From a virus: a DNA stretch of 24,381 nucleotides. The translations under genes and the position numbers were made by a program. Shown here in pieces: positions 6,309-13,307 of the stretch. How positions within the stretch are numbered: the first letter of the stretch is position 1; each line of letters begins with the position of its first letter. The stretch lies in IMG/VR virus record IMGVR_UViG_3300000930_000011, positions 1-24,381 of that record. The stretch is one strand, 5' to 3'. The notes under the pieces are model-generated. The model saw only the letters and a list, made by a program, of their open reading frames with translations, did no database searches and was not told where the DNA came from.

Positions 6309-6311
6309 CTT

Positions 6312-6659
6312 ATGCTTACGTTAAAACTTGGAACAGAAGAATGGATTAGAGAGGACTATACGTCTACAAGTGGAAATGGAATATCATTTACAATATATAC
6401 GGAAGAAAAGATGGTTAATGTCAAGAATCTTTCAGGATATACGTTAAAAATTAAGTTTATCGATCAGCACGACCATATGCTGTATGACGAGTTTGACTGT
6501 GACATCGTAAGCGCATCTGCAGGTACGGGTGAATTCCTGCCTCTTATAGGAGAACTGGATATAAACTTTATAGGACAGATAGAGATAGAACTTACCGGAA
6601 CAAACGAGATATTGTCTGCCAGAGGTAACAACGGTTCTGGTACGTTAAGAGTAAGATAG
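6312..6659 (+). CDS. 115-aa beta-rich protein, possible baseplate/decoration domain
   Basis: An all-beta, cysteine-poor protein. The segment NVKNLSGYTLKIKFIDQHDHMLYDEFDCDIV, then a GELDINFIGQIEIEL strand pair, resembles the N-terminal domain of phage baseplate upper proteins (BppU-like) or a small immunoglobulin-like decoration domain. It sits just before the portal and has its own TACTTCT promoter, which marks it as a late structural gene. The exact virion role is unknown. Confidence 0.6.
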   Translation: MLTLKLGTEEWIREDYTSTSGNGISFTIYTEEKMVNVKNLSGYTLKIKFIDQHDHMLYDEFDCDIVSASAGTGEFLPLIGELDINFIGQIEIELTGTNEILSARGNNGSGTLRVR

Positions 6660-6664
6660 TCAGA

Positions 6665-6679
6665 TACTTCTGTTTATTA
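6665..6679 (+). promoter_or_regulatory. TACTTCT-type promoter of the portal gene
   Basis: TACTTCTGTTTATTA begins 38 bases before the TTG at 6703. It is identical over 15 bases to the copies at 9272 and 22612. Confidence 0.75.
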
Positions 6680-6702
6680 CCTAATCACTATAAAGTAACA
6701 TA

Positions 6703-8199
6703 TTGTTCGATAAAATCGCAATCAATCCGATAGAATCAGTTGGAAACGCCATTATAGTCGAAGAAGGCATAAAAAGTGAGGTTAATTACAACGAATGGAG
6801 CGAAGGAAGCAAGCCTGAGGTATCATTTGCAAAGATTTTCTATCTAAATGATCACGATTCTAGACTTTATCTGGCATCTGACACGTATACTCAACTGATT
6901 TTAGGCTCTGGAATGGTAGTTTCAGGTAAAAATCAAAAGGCAGTAAACGCTCTCAATAAATGGATACAGGACAACTATATTGAGGAAAAGGTGGAGGACG
7001 GATGCCATTCTTATGTAATAGTAGGCAATTTATGTTTTGAATTAATTAGAAAGGGTAAAAGGGTTGTAGACATAGATGAGATTGACATAACAACCATGAT
7101 AGGTGCCAAAAGAGACAAGACAGGAATGGTACACTCCTATACACAGCATGTAAACGATAAAAATATAGAGATAGATGCCAAAGACATCGCTCATCTCAAA
7201 TTTACCTCACGTAGACAGGAACTATGGGGCAGAGCATTGGCACAAAGCATAGTTACGCCTAAAACAGTCAATGGCAAACTCATAGAATCCTCAGTGGAAG
7301 AGATGTGGTCTATAGAGGACTCCATGGTCAAGATATTCAAGTCTTACGCTTCTCCAATGATGATGATTCAGTTCGAGGACGTGGGAGAGGACTTCATAGA
7401 GGACAAACAGCAGGAGTTCAAGAAGATGGGAGCAGGTGCCAAGATCATCACTGACAAGGCTTTCAAGGCAGAGGTATTCGAGGTCAATCCGGCTTCAAAG
7501 TTCGACAAGTATATTGAACATATGGAGAAGGACGTCATAGAGGCAGGTACGCAGTTCGCATCACAGATATTGACCGCAGGATTTACCGCAAGGGCATCAT
7601 CAGAGTCGGCAAGTGACATTATCAAGTTAAAGATTAAACGTATTCAACGAAGGTTCGGACTAGGTCTTAAAAAACAGGTATTCGATCTGGTTTTGGAAGG
7701 ACTCGGATTCAATCCGAAAAACGTGGATCTAAAGGTAGACTTTCAGTTTGATTCGGAATCAGTTCTTTCAATTCAGGACGTTACGGCATTGTTCGAGAAG
7801 GGAACCATCAAGAGATCAGAGGTAAGATCCTATCTTGCAGAAAACACCGACGTAAAGATAGACATGACCGACATGGAAGACACCTTGCCTATCACCTCAG
7901 TCACTCCTACCGACAAGATGGGAGGACAGAACAAGGAACCTGAGGTACCTGAACCTAGACCTACAGAGTCAATAACAAATAATACATCTTATCATGAGGA
8001 AAAGAATAGGGTATTACAGGAGATACTTGACGACGTTAAAATGACCAAGAAAGAAATAAGATTAAAACTGCAGGAACAGTTGGATGTCAAGGAACAACGT
8101 GAGTTTATAAAGGTAAATGAGGAATCTGTGTTGAGAAGTAAGAAAATGGCAATATTGGACAAGTTAAGCGATACTATAGGAGAAGGTAACAATGATTAG
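6703..8199 (+). CDS. Portal protein
   Basis: 498 aa of the HK97/SPP1-like portal type, forming the dodecameric ring at one capsid vertex through which DNA passes. Family-like features are an N-terminal FYLNDHDSRLYLASDTYTQLILGSG segment, the central KDIAHLKFTSRRQELWGRALAQSI region that most portals have as '(hh)H.r......yG.sp', and the stem/crown part FASQILTAGFTARASSESASDIIKLKIKRIQ. The C-terminal ~90 residues are charged and probably helical. The start is a TTG placed 38 bases after the promoter motif; no in-frame ATG fits as well. The next gene overlaps its end (ATGATTAG). Confidence 0.85.
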   Translation: MFDKIAINPIESVGNAIIVEEGIKSEVNYNEWSEGSKPEVSFAKIFYLNDHDSRLYLASDTYTQLILGSGMVVSGKNQKAVNALNKWIQDNYIEEKVEDGCHSYVIVGNLCFELIRKGKRVVDIDEIDITTMIGAKRDKTGMVHSYTQHVNDKNIEIDAKDIAHLKFTSRRQELWGRALAQSIVTPKTVNGKLIESSVEEMWSIEDSMVKIFKSYASPMMMIQFEDVGEDFIEDKQQEFKKMGAGAKIITDKAFKAEVFEVNPASKFDKYIEHMEKDVIEAGTQFASQILTAGFTARASSESASDIIKLKIKRIQRRFGLGLKKQVFDLVLEGLGFNPKNVDLKVDFQFDSESVLSIQDVTALFEKGTIKRSEVRSYLAENTDVKIDMTDMEDTLPITSVTPTDKMGGQNKEPEVPEPRPTESITNNTSYHEEKNRVLQEILDDVKMTKKEIRLKLQEQLDVKEQREFIKVNEESVLRSKKMAILDKLSDTIGEGNND

Positions 8200-8476
8200 A
8201 TTTTATAAAGAGGGTGTGGAGATAGATCTGGTAAATCTGGGTGTAACTGAACTGGGCACCACTAACAGACTTGAATTGGTAATGAAGAATGACTTTGCAG
8301 ACAAAGTAGAACTCTTGGATGCCACTGTAGAGGATGTAGGCTTGAAGATTGTAGAATTTACCAGCAAACTGGGCGTAAAAGAAGAAGGCAAGATAGTTTT
8401 AGAATTCTCCCCAAATAAAGACCGTACTGAATCTCTTAAGGACTCTAAGATCAAATTCAGGGTGGTTATTGGGTAA
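8192..8476 (+). CDS. 94-aa beta-rich protein (Ig-like)
   Basis: A small protein whose strand pattern (VEIDLVNLGVTELGTTNRLEL ... EEGKIVLEFSPNKDR ... IKFRVVIG) looks like an immunoglobulin-type beta sandwich. The start overlaps the end of the portal gene, with GGAGAAGG at 8179-8186 as a plausible ribosome binding site. The stop overlaps the next start as TAATG. Possible roles are head decoration or stalk of a head-attached fibre together with the next gene; this is inferred from position. Confidence 0.6.
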   Translation: MIRFYKEGVEIDLVNLGVTELGTTNRLELVMKNDFADKVELLDATVEDVGLKIVEFTSKLGVKEEGKIVLEFSPNKDRTESLKDSKIKFRVVIG

Positions 8477-8865
8477 TGGTTATCAGACACAGTACAGTAG
8501 CAACCGCCACAGACGAAGCAGGTGCAGAGGTCAACAAGGCAGAATGGAATGACGATCACGTTATAGATGACTCAACTCTGAGCATAGCAAAGACGTCAGG
8601 ATTGCAAGCCGCTATAGATTCCAAACAGGCAACCATAACGAATGGTGATCTTACTATTGCACATACCGACGGATTACAAGCCGCTATAGATGGCGCAGGT
8701 GGTGGCGCACATACCACACAGGACTGGACAGTTCAGTCAAGCGCTCCGTCCGATCCAAGTTCGGGTACCGGTACCATGTATGTAAAGACAATAGACGACA
8801 ACAATCAAGGTCTTTTTATCAAGATAAAAAAGAACGGATCCATTGTAGAAGTTCAGGTCGGATAG
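8476..8865 (+). CDS. 129-aa fibre-like protein in the head module
   Basis: It has phage-fibre features: an N-terminal NKAEWNDDHVIDDS segment as in tail-fibre N termini, two repeats ending GLQAAID (around residues 42-48 and 67-73), a Gly-rich hinge, and a C-terminal beta module of about 32 residues (TMYVKTIDDNNQGLFIKI onward). That last module is shared with the tail fibre encoded at 22645-23235. Overlapping starts and stops tie it to its neighbours. Its place between portal and capsid suggests a head fibre or vertex spike, though a tail position cannot be excluded. Confidence 0.65.
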   Translation: MVIRHSTVATATDEAGAEVNKAEWNDDHVIDDSTLSIAKTSGLQAAIDSKQATITNGDLTIAHTDGLQAAIDGAGGGAHTTQDWTVQSSAPSDPSSGTGTMYVKTIDDNNQGLFIKIKKNGSIVEVQVG

Positions 8866-9270
8866 ATGACAATATTCAATTCCACGCTGTTTAACAAGGC
8901 TATATTCAATACAAGATTCATACCGACCGGCGGAGTGTCCAAAAGAAGATTCAAAAAGTTACCTAAGCAGTTAATGGAGGCACATGCCTCGTTCAAGGTT
9001 TCGTCAGGTCTGATCATACCTGTATATATAAAAGCAGAGAGTAAAATACTGACTGGATTTCAATCAAAAATTGAGTCCAGAATATCATATCCCGACAGCA
9101 TATCCACGTCATCCAAGATCCTACGTGAGGTGGTTCAGTCTGTAAAATCATCCGTTGTTACTGACGGAGAGATCATGATAAAGGGCAAACTTAACAACGT
9201 TGAGTTGAAACTGAATAAATTTTTCAAATCACACAGGGTAGTAAACCAACTGCTGTTGCTTGACATCTGA
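8866..9270 (+). CDS. 134-aa hypothetical protein
   Basis: It starts immediately after the previous stop (TAGATG) and ends just before the capsid promoter. It is basic and beta-rich: an N-terminal STLFNKAIFNTRF segment, then KIESRISYPDSISTS and several alternating strands. No family is recognised. The tight operon position after the portal suggests a virion component or assembly factor made with it. Confidence 0.55.
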   Translation: MTIFNSTLFNKAIFNTRFIPTGGVSKRRFKKLPKQLMEAHASFKVSSGLIIPVYIKAESKILTGFQSKIESRISYPDSISTSSKILREVVQSVKSSVVTDGEIMIKGKLNNVELKLNKFFKSHRVVNQLLLLDI

Positions 9271-9271
9271 T

Positions 9272-9286
9272 TACTTCTGTTTATTA
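9272..9286 (+). promoter_or_regulatory. TACTTCT-type promoter of the capsid fusion gene
   Basis: TACTTCTGTTTATTA begins 33 bases before the ATG at 9305, with a leaderless arrangement. Confidence 0.75.
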
Positions 9287-9304
9287 CATAGTTTAATATA
9301 AATC

Positions 9305-11191
9305 ATGTTAAAAGTAGAGGGTACTCTAGCCATGCCTAGAAAGTCACTTAACGGCAATTTCTATTTCGCTTCCGAACTTGCAAAGGGACATGACAAGGTT
9401 GTAAAACTAAGACTTAATCACGACAAGACCGATTCAGGCGTAATCGGTGAGTCATTACTAATTTGGGACCAAGAAAAGGAACATTTGAATTATCAGGCGA
9501 CAATTAACAATGGAATGGTGGAATCACAGGTTCAAGCCCTTATAGATTCAGGAGATGACGTAAAGGTATCCCTTGGTCTGTCAGCAAACGAGGAATCAAC
9601 GATCTGTCACCCTGACGGTGGAGACTGTATGAGCACGCCCATAGATGTATCGTTCAATGAGATGTCAATTCTGTTGGGAGAGAATCCGGGAATACCGGAG
9701 GTGTCATTGACCATAGCGGAATCAAAATGTGGCAAGCATAACGTGGAATTATTCGCAACGGAATGCAAAATTACTTCTAATAGTACTGAGGTTCAAGATA
9801 TTAAAGTAATGACAAGTGAAAAAGTAGAACAAGACCTAAATGCAGAATTTGATGCAAAAGTAGACGCAGCCGTTACAGCCCGTATCGACGCACACCTCAA
9901 AAAACAAGAGGAAACAGCAACCGCAGAAGCAACCGCTAAAGCAGAAGCAGACAAATGTGCAGACGACGACTTTAAATGTAAAGCCGCTCAAAAAGCAAAA
10001 GACGAAGCAGAAGATCTTGCAAAACAAGAAGCACTTGAAAAATCTATAGCAGATTTAGTCGAGAAAAGAGTAGCCGAGGAAACAGCCAAAATTGAGAAAT
10101 CATTTGAAGCAACCGAAGCAAAGAAATCCGAACTCACTGAAAGCGTAAATCCTAAACAATGGGAAGAAGCACAAGTAGATGAGCAAGTCACTTTGATGGA
10201 AAAAGTCCTCGCAGGAGAACAAGTTTCCATTAAAATTGATAAAGAAGAATTCTTAGAGAAACACTCTGTATTCAAACCAAGTCAATTCTCAGAAGCAGTA
10301 ACCACTAGTGGTACTATTCCGGGAGTAGACGTAGGACAACAAATTGTAATCCTTCCCGGTGGAATCTTAGTAAAGACCATCAGACCATGGGTACAAGTTA
10401 AAGTTATCCCACAAGGATATGATACAGTAAGATTCTATACTCTTGACATCCCTGCATTTGGAACAATCACCGAGCATGTCTCCACAGATATTACACCTGC
10501 AACCCACGCACTTACCTCAATCGAAGTAACTGCAAACACTGTTAGAGGTTTCAGACAGAACGTCCTAAAAGCAGAGGTCGAGAAATATCCTAAAGACTTG
10601 TTGGAGAAAATCCGAGAAACAGCAAGAACTAGAGCATTAGAAGACGAAGTTACAATTACTTTGTCAACTATCGCCGCATCAACATCCGTTGACTTTGGTG
10701 CAAACCACTTAAACGCAAATGATGGTGCATTAGTTGCAGACAATGCCGCAGAAGACGCTACCGGTGTCATGAAAGCCGCAGGTATTGAAGCCGCAAAAGT
10801 TAGACTTCAATCCCAAGGACATGATCCAGAGAACGGTTCCGCAGTTATTGCTCTTACACCAAAAGCACAAAAAGAACTGATCCAAGATACAGTTATAGTT
10901 AACTTTATCCAAAACAGTTCACCTGAAATTAGTAGACAAGGTAGAATCAATCTGTACTTCGGTATTGAGATATTCGTCACCAACTCTATTAAAACAGACC
11001 TTAATAACTCAGCTAGAAATATCTGTTTCATGAAAGGTAAGTCATTTGGTCTTGCAGTAGGTAGAGATATCGAACTAGAGTTTGGTAAGAACATCGTAAG
11101 ACAATCCGTTGACATTGTTGCAACACACAGAGTCAATGCAGTAGTCTTAGATGCAACATCTTACGTAATTCTTTCAAGTAAAAACGATTAG
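9305..11191 (+). CDS. Prohead protease - scaffold - major capsid protein fusion
   Basis: 628 aa in three parts. Residues 1-~160 resemble the HK97-type prohead protease: FYFASELAKG, LNHDKTDSG with the probable catalytic His39, VKVSLGLSANEE with Ser89, and FNEMSILLGENPGIPEVSL. Residues ~170-290 are a highly charged Ala/Glu/Lys-rich helix, the coiled-coil scaffold ('delta') region removed during maturation. Residues ~325-628 look like an HK97-fold capsid protein (E-loop, GIEAAKVRLQSQGHD spine-type helix, AVGRDIELEFGKNIVRQSVDIVATHRVNAVV strands). Protease and capsid are usually separate genes; here one frame carries both. Codon use changes near residue 160 (more GAA, ATT and AAA afterwards), and an in-frame ATG at residue 169 has a promoter-like motif 37 bases upstream. 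Confidence 0.85.
   Translation: MLKVEGTLAMPRKSLNGNFYFASELAKGHDKVVKLRLNHDKTDSGVIGESLLIWDQEKEHLNYQATINNGMVESQVQALIDSGDDVKVSLGLSANEESTICHPDGGDCMSTPIDVSFNEMSILLGENPGIPEVSLTIAESKCGKHNVELFATECKITSNSTEVQDIKVMTSEKVEQDLNAEFDAKVDAAVTARIDAHLKKQEETATAEATAKAEADKCADDDFKCKAAQKAKDEAEDLAKQEALEKSIADLVEKRVAEETAKIEKSFEATEAKKSELTESVNPKQWEEAQVDEQVTLMEKVLAGEQVSIKIDKEEFLEKHSVFKPSQFSEAVTTSGTIPGVDVGQQIVILPGGILVKTIRPWVQVKVIPQGYDTVRFYTLDIPAFGTITEHVSTDITPATHALTSIEVTANTVRGFRQNVLKAEVEKYPKDLLEKIRETARTRALEDEVTITLSTIAASTSVDFGANHLNANDGALVADNAAEDATGVMKAAGIEAAKVRLQSQGHDPENGSAVIALTPKAQKELIQDTVIVNFIQNSSPEISRQGRINLYFGIEIFVTNSIKTDLNNSARNICFMKGKSFGLAVGRDIELEFGKNIVRQSVDIVATHRVNAVVLDATSYVILSSKND
9772..9786 (+). promoter_or_regulatory. 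Possible internal TACTTCT promoter inside the capsid fusion gene
   Basis: TACTTCTAATAGTAC begins 37 bases before the in-frame ATG at 9809, the same spacing as the tail tube promoter. The TATA part is weaker than elsewhere and the bases also encode protein, so this is less certain than the intergenic copies. Confidence 0.4.
9809..11191 (+). CDS. Possible nested scaffold - major capsid product (internal start)
   Basis: Starting from the in-frame ATG at residue 169 of the fusion would give a 460-aa protein with only scaffold and capsid parts. Supporting signs are the TACTTCT motif 37 bases upstream, a domain boundary at this point, and a visible switch to A-rich, GAA/ATT-preferring codons as expected for a high-copy product. 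A virion needs hundreds of capsid subunits but few proteases, so a nested short product makes biological sense. No direct evidence separates this from use of the full-length fusion alone. Confidence 0.4.
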   Translation: MTSEKVEQDLNAEFDAKVDAAVTARIDAHLKKQEETATAEATAKAEADKCADDDFKCKAAQKAKDEAEDLAKQEALEKSIADLVEKRVAEETAKIEKSFEATEAKKSELTESVNPKQWEEAQVDEQVTLMEKVLAGEQVSIKIDKEEFLEKHSVFKPSQFSEAVTTSGTIPGVDVGQQIVILPGGILVKTIRPWVQVKVIPQGYDTVRFYTLDIPAFGTITEHVSTDITPATHALTSIEVTANTVRGFRQNVLKAEVEKYPKDLLEKIRETARTRALEDEVTITLSTIAASTSVDFGANHLNANDGALVADNAAEDATGVMKAAGIEAAKVRLQSQGHDPENGSAVIALTPKAQKELIQDTVIVNFIQNSSPEISRQGRINLYFGIEIFVTNSIKTDLNNSARNICFMKGKSFGLAVGRDIELEFGKNIVRQSVDIVATHRVNAVVLDATSYVILSSKND

Positions 11192-11220
11192 TCACGCTAA
11201 TCAAAACTTTTTTTATTTTC
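11186..11220 (+). terminator. Hairpin plus T-tract terminator after the capsid gene
   Basis: GATTAG (11186-11191, including the stop codon) and CTAATC (11197-11202) form a perfect 6-base stem around TCACG, followed by AAAAC and a T-rich run (11208-11219). This should end the abundant capsid transcript. Confidence 0.65.
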
Positions 11221-11225
11221 AATAG

Positions 11226-11234
11226 GTTTATATT
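11226..11234 (+). promoter_or_regulatory. TATA-type promoter (GTTTATATT)
   Basis: TATA box exactly 30 bases before the ATG at 11256. It decides the start of the secreted protein in favour of that ATG. Confidence 0.65.
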
Positions 11235-11255
11235 GTGCCACATGTGTATATCTAT

Positions 11256-12239
11256 ATGAATAACACGATACTAGCACTAGTCGTTACAGCAGTACTAACT
11301 GCAGGAACGGCATACGCGGAAGAGTCAGTCGTACAGGTACCATTTGAATCACATGGTCAAAGCTGTACGTTTGATGAGATCGCAGTAGAATACCAATGCG
11401 TTTGGCAAGGAGTAAGAGATGTCTTCACCATTGAGGACTTGAAAGAATTCAAAAGCATGCTTTCAGAACAAACTTATGACAGAGAACTTGCAAGACTTAC
11501 GGAAGAAGCCATGGCAGAGATTGCAGTAGAGAAGGCAAAACTCACACCTAACGAGAGGACAATTCAAGAGATTGAGGAGAAACTCGACAGGGGTATCGCA
11601 ACTGCAAGAGACTCAGTTCTAATGAACCTGCTCAAAGAGTTGAACACATGCGAACAGGGCATGGATGAAAGAACTCAACACTTCCAAACCGCAAGAGAGT
11701 TTGAAGTCTCAGACTTTCAACTGTGGTCAGTCAACAACGTAAAGTATGAAGGAGTCTTGGGAGAACTTGCTATGGCAATAGAAGAGTGTCAAGCACAGCA
11801 AGAAATCTATAAACTCGGTGTAGGTTATCAGAACTTTGACTTTGGTAGCAAACAGTACTCACTGAATGACAAGTTCACATCTGACATACAAGCCGTTAAC
11901 TATGACAGTCTGGTTGCAACAGACAGTGGAATCAACAAGAGTCTAATATGTGACAGCAACGCACACAGTCAACAGTACAAGAAACAGTTCGGCTGTAACA
12001 TGCTGTATAACGGCATAGACGAGTCTGAAATCAAACGTCAAAACGAGATACGATTCGGTACTGACGGAAAGATCAGTTATGAGTCACAAGTCTTGGATGA
12101 CTATATGAATTTCATGAACGAGTATGGCGACAGACAGGCAACCGCTGAGGACAAGAAGGTACAGGAGATGATCGCCGAACCAATCGCAAACGAGTGGAAA
12201 GATGATCACAACTTTTACAAAAATCATTCAGAGGACTAA
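11256..12239 (+). CDS. Secreted protein with N-terminal signal peptide
   Basis: 327 aa. It begins MNNTILALVVTAVLTAGTAYA, a Sec signal peptide with an AYA cleavage site before EESV. The mature part has paired cysteines (SHGQSCTFDEIAVEYQCVW and later single Cys) and a long helical, Glu/Lys-rich middle (IEDLKEFKSMLSEQ onward, KLTPNERTIQEIEEKLDRG). The style recalls secreted thaumarchaeal proteins. A GTG at 11235 gives seven extra residues, but it lies only nine bases after the start of the TATA box, so the ATG is preferred. It lies right after the capsid gene in its own transcription unit. Possible roles are modification of the host surface, superinfection blocking, egress or a virion glycoprotein; none is demonstrated. 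Confidence 0.75.
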   Translation: MNNTILALVVTAVLTAGTAYAEESVVQVPFESHGQSCTFDEIAVEYQCVWQGVRDVFTIEDLKEFKSMLSEQTYDRELARLTEEAMAEIAVEKAKLTPNERTIQEIEEKLDRGIATARDSVLMNLLKELNTCEQGMDERTQHFQTAREFEVSDFQLWSVNNVKYEGVLGELAMAIEECQAQQEIYKLGVGYQNFDFGSKQYSLNDKFTSDIQAVNYDSLVATDSGINKSLICDSNAHSQQYKKQFGCNMLYNGIDESEIKRQNEIRFGTDGKISYESQVLDDYMNFMNEYGDRQATAEDKKVQEMIAEPIANEWKDDHNFYKNHSED

Positions 12240-12267
12240 CCCTCCCTTTTTATTTAACTGTATAATA

Positions 12268-12280
12268 TACTTTCTTTAGA
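12268..12280 (+). promoter_or_regulatory. Degenerate TACTTCT-like promoter
   Basis: TACTTTCTTTAGA, like the recurring motif with one extra T, begins 34 bases before the ATG at 12302. A T-rich run at 12247-12254 lies just upstream and may terminate the previous transcript. Confidence 0.45.
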
Positions 12281-12301
12281 TACACTTATATATTATAACA
12301 T

Positions 12302-12523
12302 ATGGAAGATATCCTGTTGCAGCGTATTTTTGACAAACTTGACGTAATGGATACAAAGATATCAGATCTATGCAATAGAATCACAAAACAGGAAGAATAT
12401 CACAAGGTACAGCAAGAGTTTAGGGACAATACGTCTAATAAGAATAAATGGGGCTGGGAAAGAATATTTAGCATTATTGCTTCCGTAGGCATGGTTATAG
12501 CAATATATATTTCAATACAATGA
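12302..12523 (+). CDS. 73-aa small membrane protein with coiled coil and C-terminal TM helix
   Basis: The N-terminal ~45 residues form an amphipathic, probably coiled-coil helix (LLQRIFDKLDVMDTKISDL). A charged hinge (NKNKWGWER) leads to one transmembrane helix at the C terminus (IFSIIASVGMVIAIYISI). This layout is that of XhlA/haemolysin-type small phage proteins that work with holins. Homology is not established. It lies next to another small membrane protein, each with its own promoter-like box. Confidence 0.6.
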   Translation: MEDILLQRIFDKLDVMDTKISDLCNRITKQEEYHKVQQEFRDNTSNKNKWGWERIFSIIASVGMVIAIYISIQ

Positions 12524-12526
12524 TAA

Positions 12527-12538
12527 TACTTATATAGT
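12527..12538 (+). promoter_or_regulatory. TATA-type promoter (TACTTATATAGT)
   Basis: Begins 33 bases before the ATG at 12560. It shares TACTT with the late motif and has a TATATA core. Confidence 0.55.
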
Positions 12539-12559
12539 CTTACAATATACATATCTTAC

Positions 12560-12799
12560 ATGAGTTTAAGAATAGACGACGGGACCATTGGTAAAATCCA
12601 AATAGTCTTGGTTTCAATCTTAGTCTTTGGCGCAGTTGGATACGTAAGCATAGGTGCTATATCCTATGGATTCGATTCTACTGAGGGCAAGGCACTATGG
12701 AACGATGTCAAACTGATCGTTATAGCAGGGGTATTAGCCTCGTTTGCTGTACTTGGATTAGGCAGACGTATAAGTTCAAACCCACCAGATAAGGTATAA
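12560..12799 (+). CDS. 79-aa membrane protein with two TM helices, holin-like
   Basis: Two hydrophobic helices are visible: residues ~13-33 (IQIVLVSILVFGAVGYVSIGA) and ~51-68 (LIVIAGVLASFAVLGLG). A short polar loop joins them, and a basic tail (RRISSNPPDKV) follows. Size and topology fit a class II holin, which makes membrane pores at the end of infection. Lysis proteins of archaeal tailed viruses are poorly known, so the function is a hypothesis from topology and neighbourhood (an adjacent one-TM protein). Confidence 0.6.
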   Translation: MSLRIDDGTIGKIQIVLVSILVFGAVGYVSIGAISYGFDSTEGKALWNDVKLIVIAGVLASFAVLGLGRRISSNPPDKV

Positions 12800-12801
12800 T
12801 A

Positions 12802-12813
12802 ACTGTTTATATA
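12802..12813 (+). promoter_or_regulatory. TATA-type promoter (ACTGTTTATATA)
   Basis: Begins 34 bases before the ATG at 12836. A T-rich tract (12825-12834) lies between box and ATG, where it could end read-through from upstream without being in the new leaderless mRNA. Confidence 0.6.
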
Positions 12814-12835
12814 CCTCATCTACTCTTTTTTATTC

Positions 12836-13126
12836 ATGGTACAACTAACTGTAGCACAGATAAACAAGGAACTAAATTATCTCGAAGTCAACTATCAACG
12901 ACTTACAATCAAGACCATAGAGTATCTGGCAGAGAAGAAAAAACTTGAAGATCAAAAGAAGAAACTGCTCAAACTGGATGACAAGGAACTTGCTGTAATT
13001 GAGACACAGAAAAAACCATACAAGACATCTACACTTAAAGGTAAATTTACAAAACTGAATGGTAATCGAATTCAGGACGAGGGTAGAGTTATTGTTGGCG
13101 AAGATAATGACGAGTATGCAGGATAA
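12836..13126 (+). CDS. 96-aa coiled-coil protein
   Basis: The first ~60 residues are a heptad-like helix (INKELNYLEVNYQRL ... AEKKKLEDQKKKLLKLDDKEL); the last third is polar and less ordered. It has no recognised family. It is the first gene of a three-gene overlapping series with the zinc-ribbon protein and the zincin-like protein, driven by the promoter at 12802. Confidence 0.6.
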   Translation: MVQLTVAQINKELNYLEVNYQRLTIKTIEYLAEKKKLEDQKKKLLKLDDKELAVIETQKKPYKTSTLKGKFTKLNGNRIQDEGRVIVGEDNDEYAG

Positions 13127-13307
13127 CGTCTTGCATTTTTTTACTAACTTTATAAACGGGCTGAAAAAGTCATTCTCAGGCAAGGAATATCTCAGGGATC
13201 TTCATCAGTGTGACATGTGTGCAAATCCAAGCTTTAGCTCATGGTGTCAGTGGTGCGAGGTCAAGAAAAGATACGAGGACAGCGACGGTGACAAGAAATG
13301 GACATAA
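13107..13307 (+). CDS. 66-aa zinc-ribbon protein
   Basis: It has an N-terminal hydrophobic or amphipathic stretch (VLHFFTNFINGLKKSF) and one zinc ribbon with C35/C38 (CDMC) and C47/C50 (CQWC). The frame is open from 13059, but the ATG at 13107 (or 13116, giving 63 aa) is preferred. Either keeps the overlap with the coiled-coil gene short. The stop overlaps the next start at 13298. The hydrophobic N terminus could be a membrane anchor or binding helix; the function is unknown. Confidence 0.55.
   Translation: MTSMQDNVLHFFTNFINGLKKSFSGKEYLRDLHQCDMCANPSFSSWCQWCEVKKRYEDSDGDKKWT

Noticed and set aside
9836-10275. Minus-strand open frames across the capsid fusion gene
   Set aside because: They are cysteine- or serine-rich mirror frames of the repetitive Ala/Glu/Lys helix, with no promoter or plausible domain.
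11235-11255. GTG start at 11235 for the secreted protein
   Set aside because: It lies only nine bases after the start of the TATA box. The ATG at 11256 is 30 bases after it and begins a clean signal peptide.
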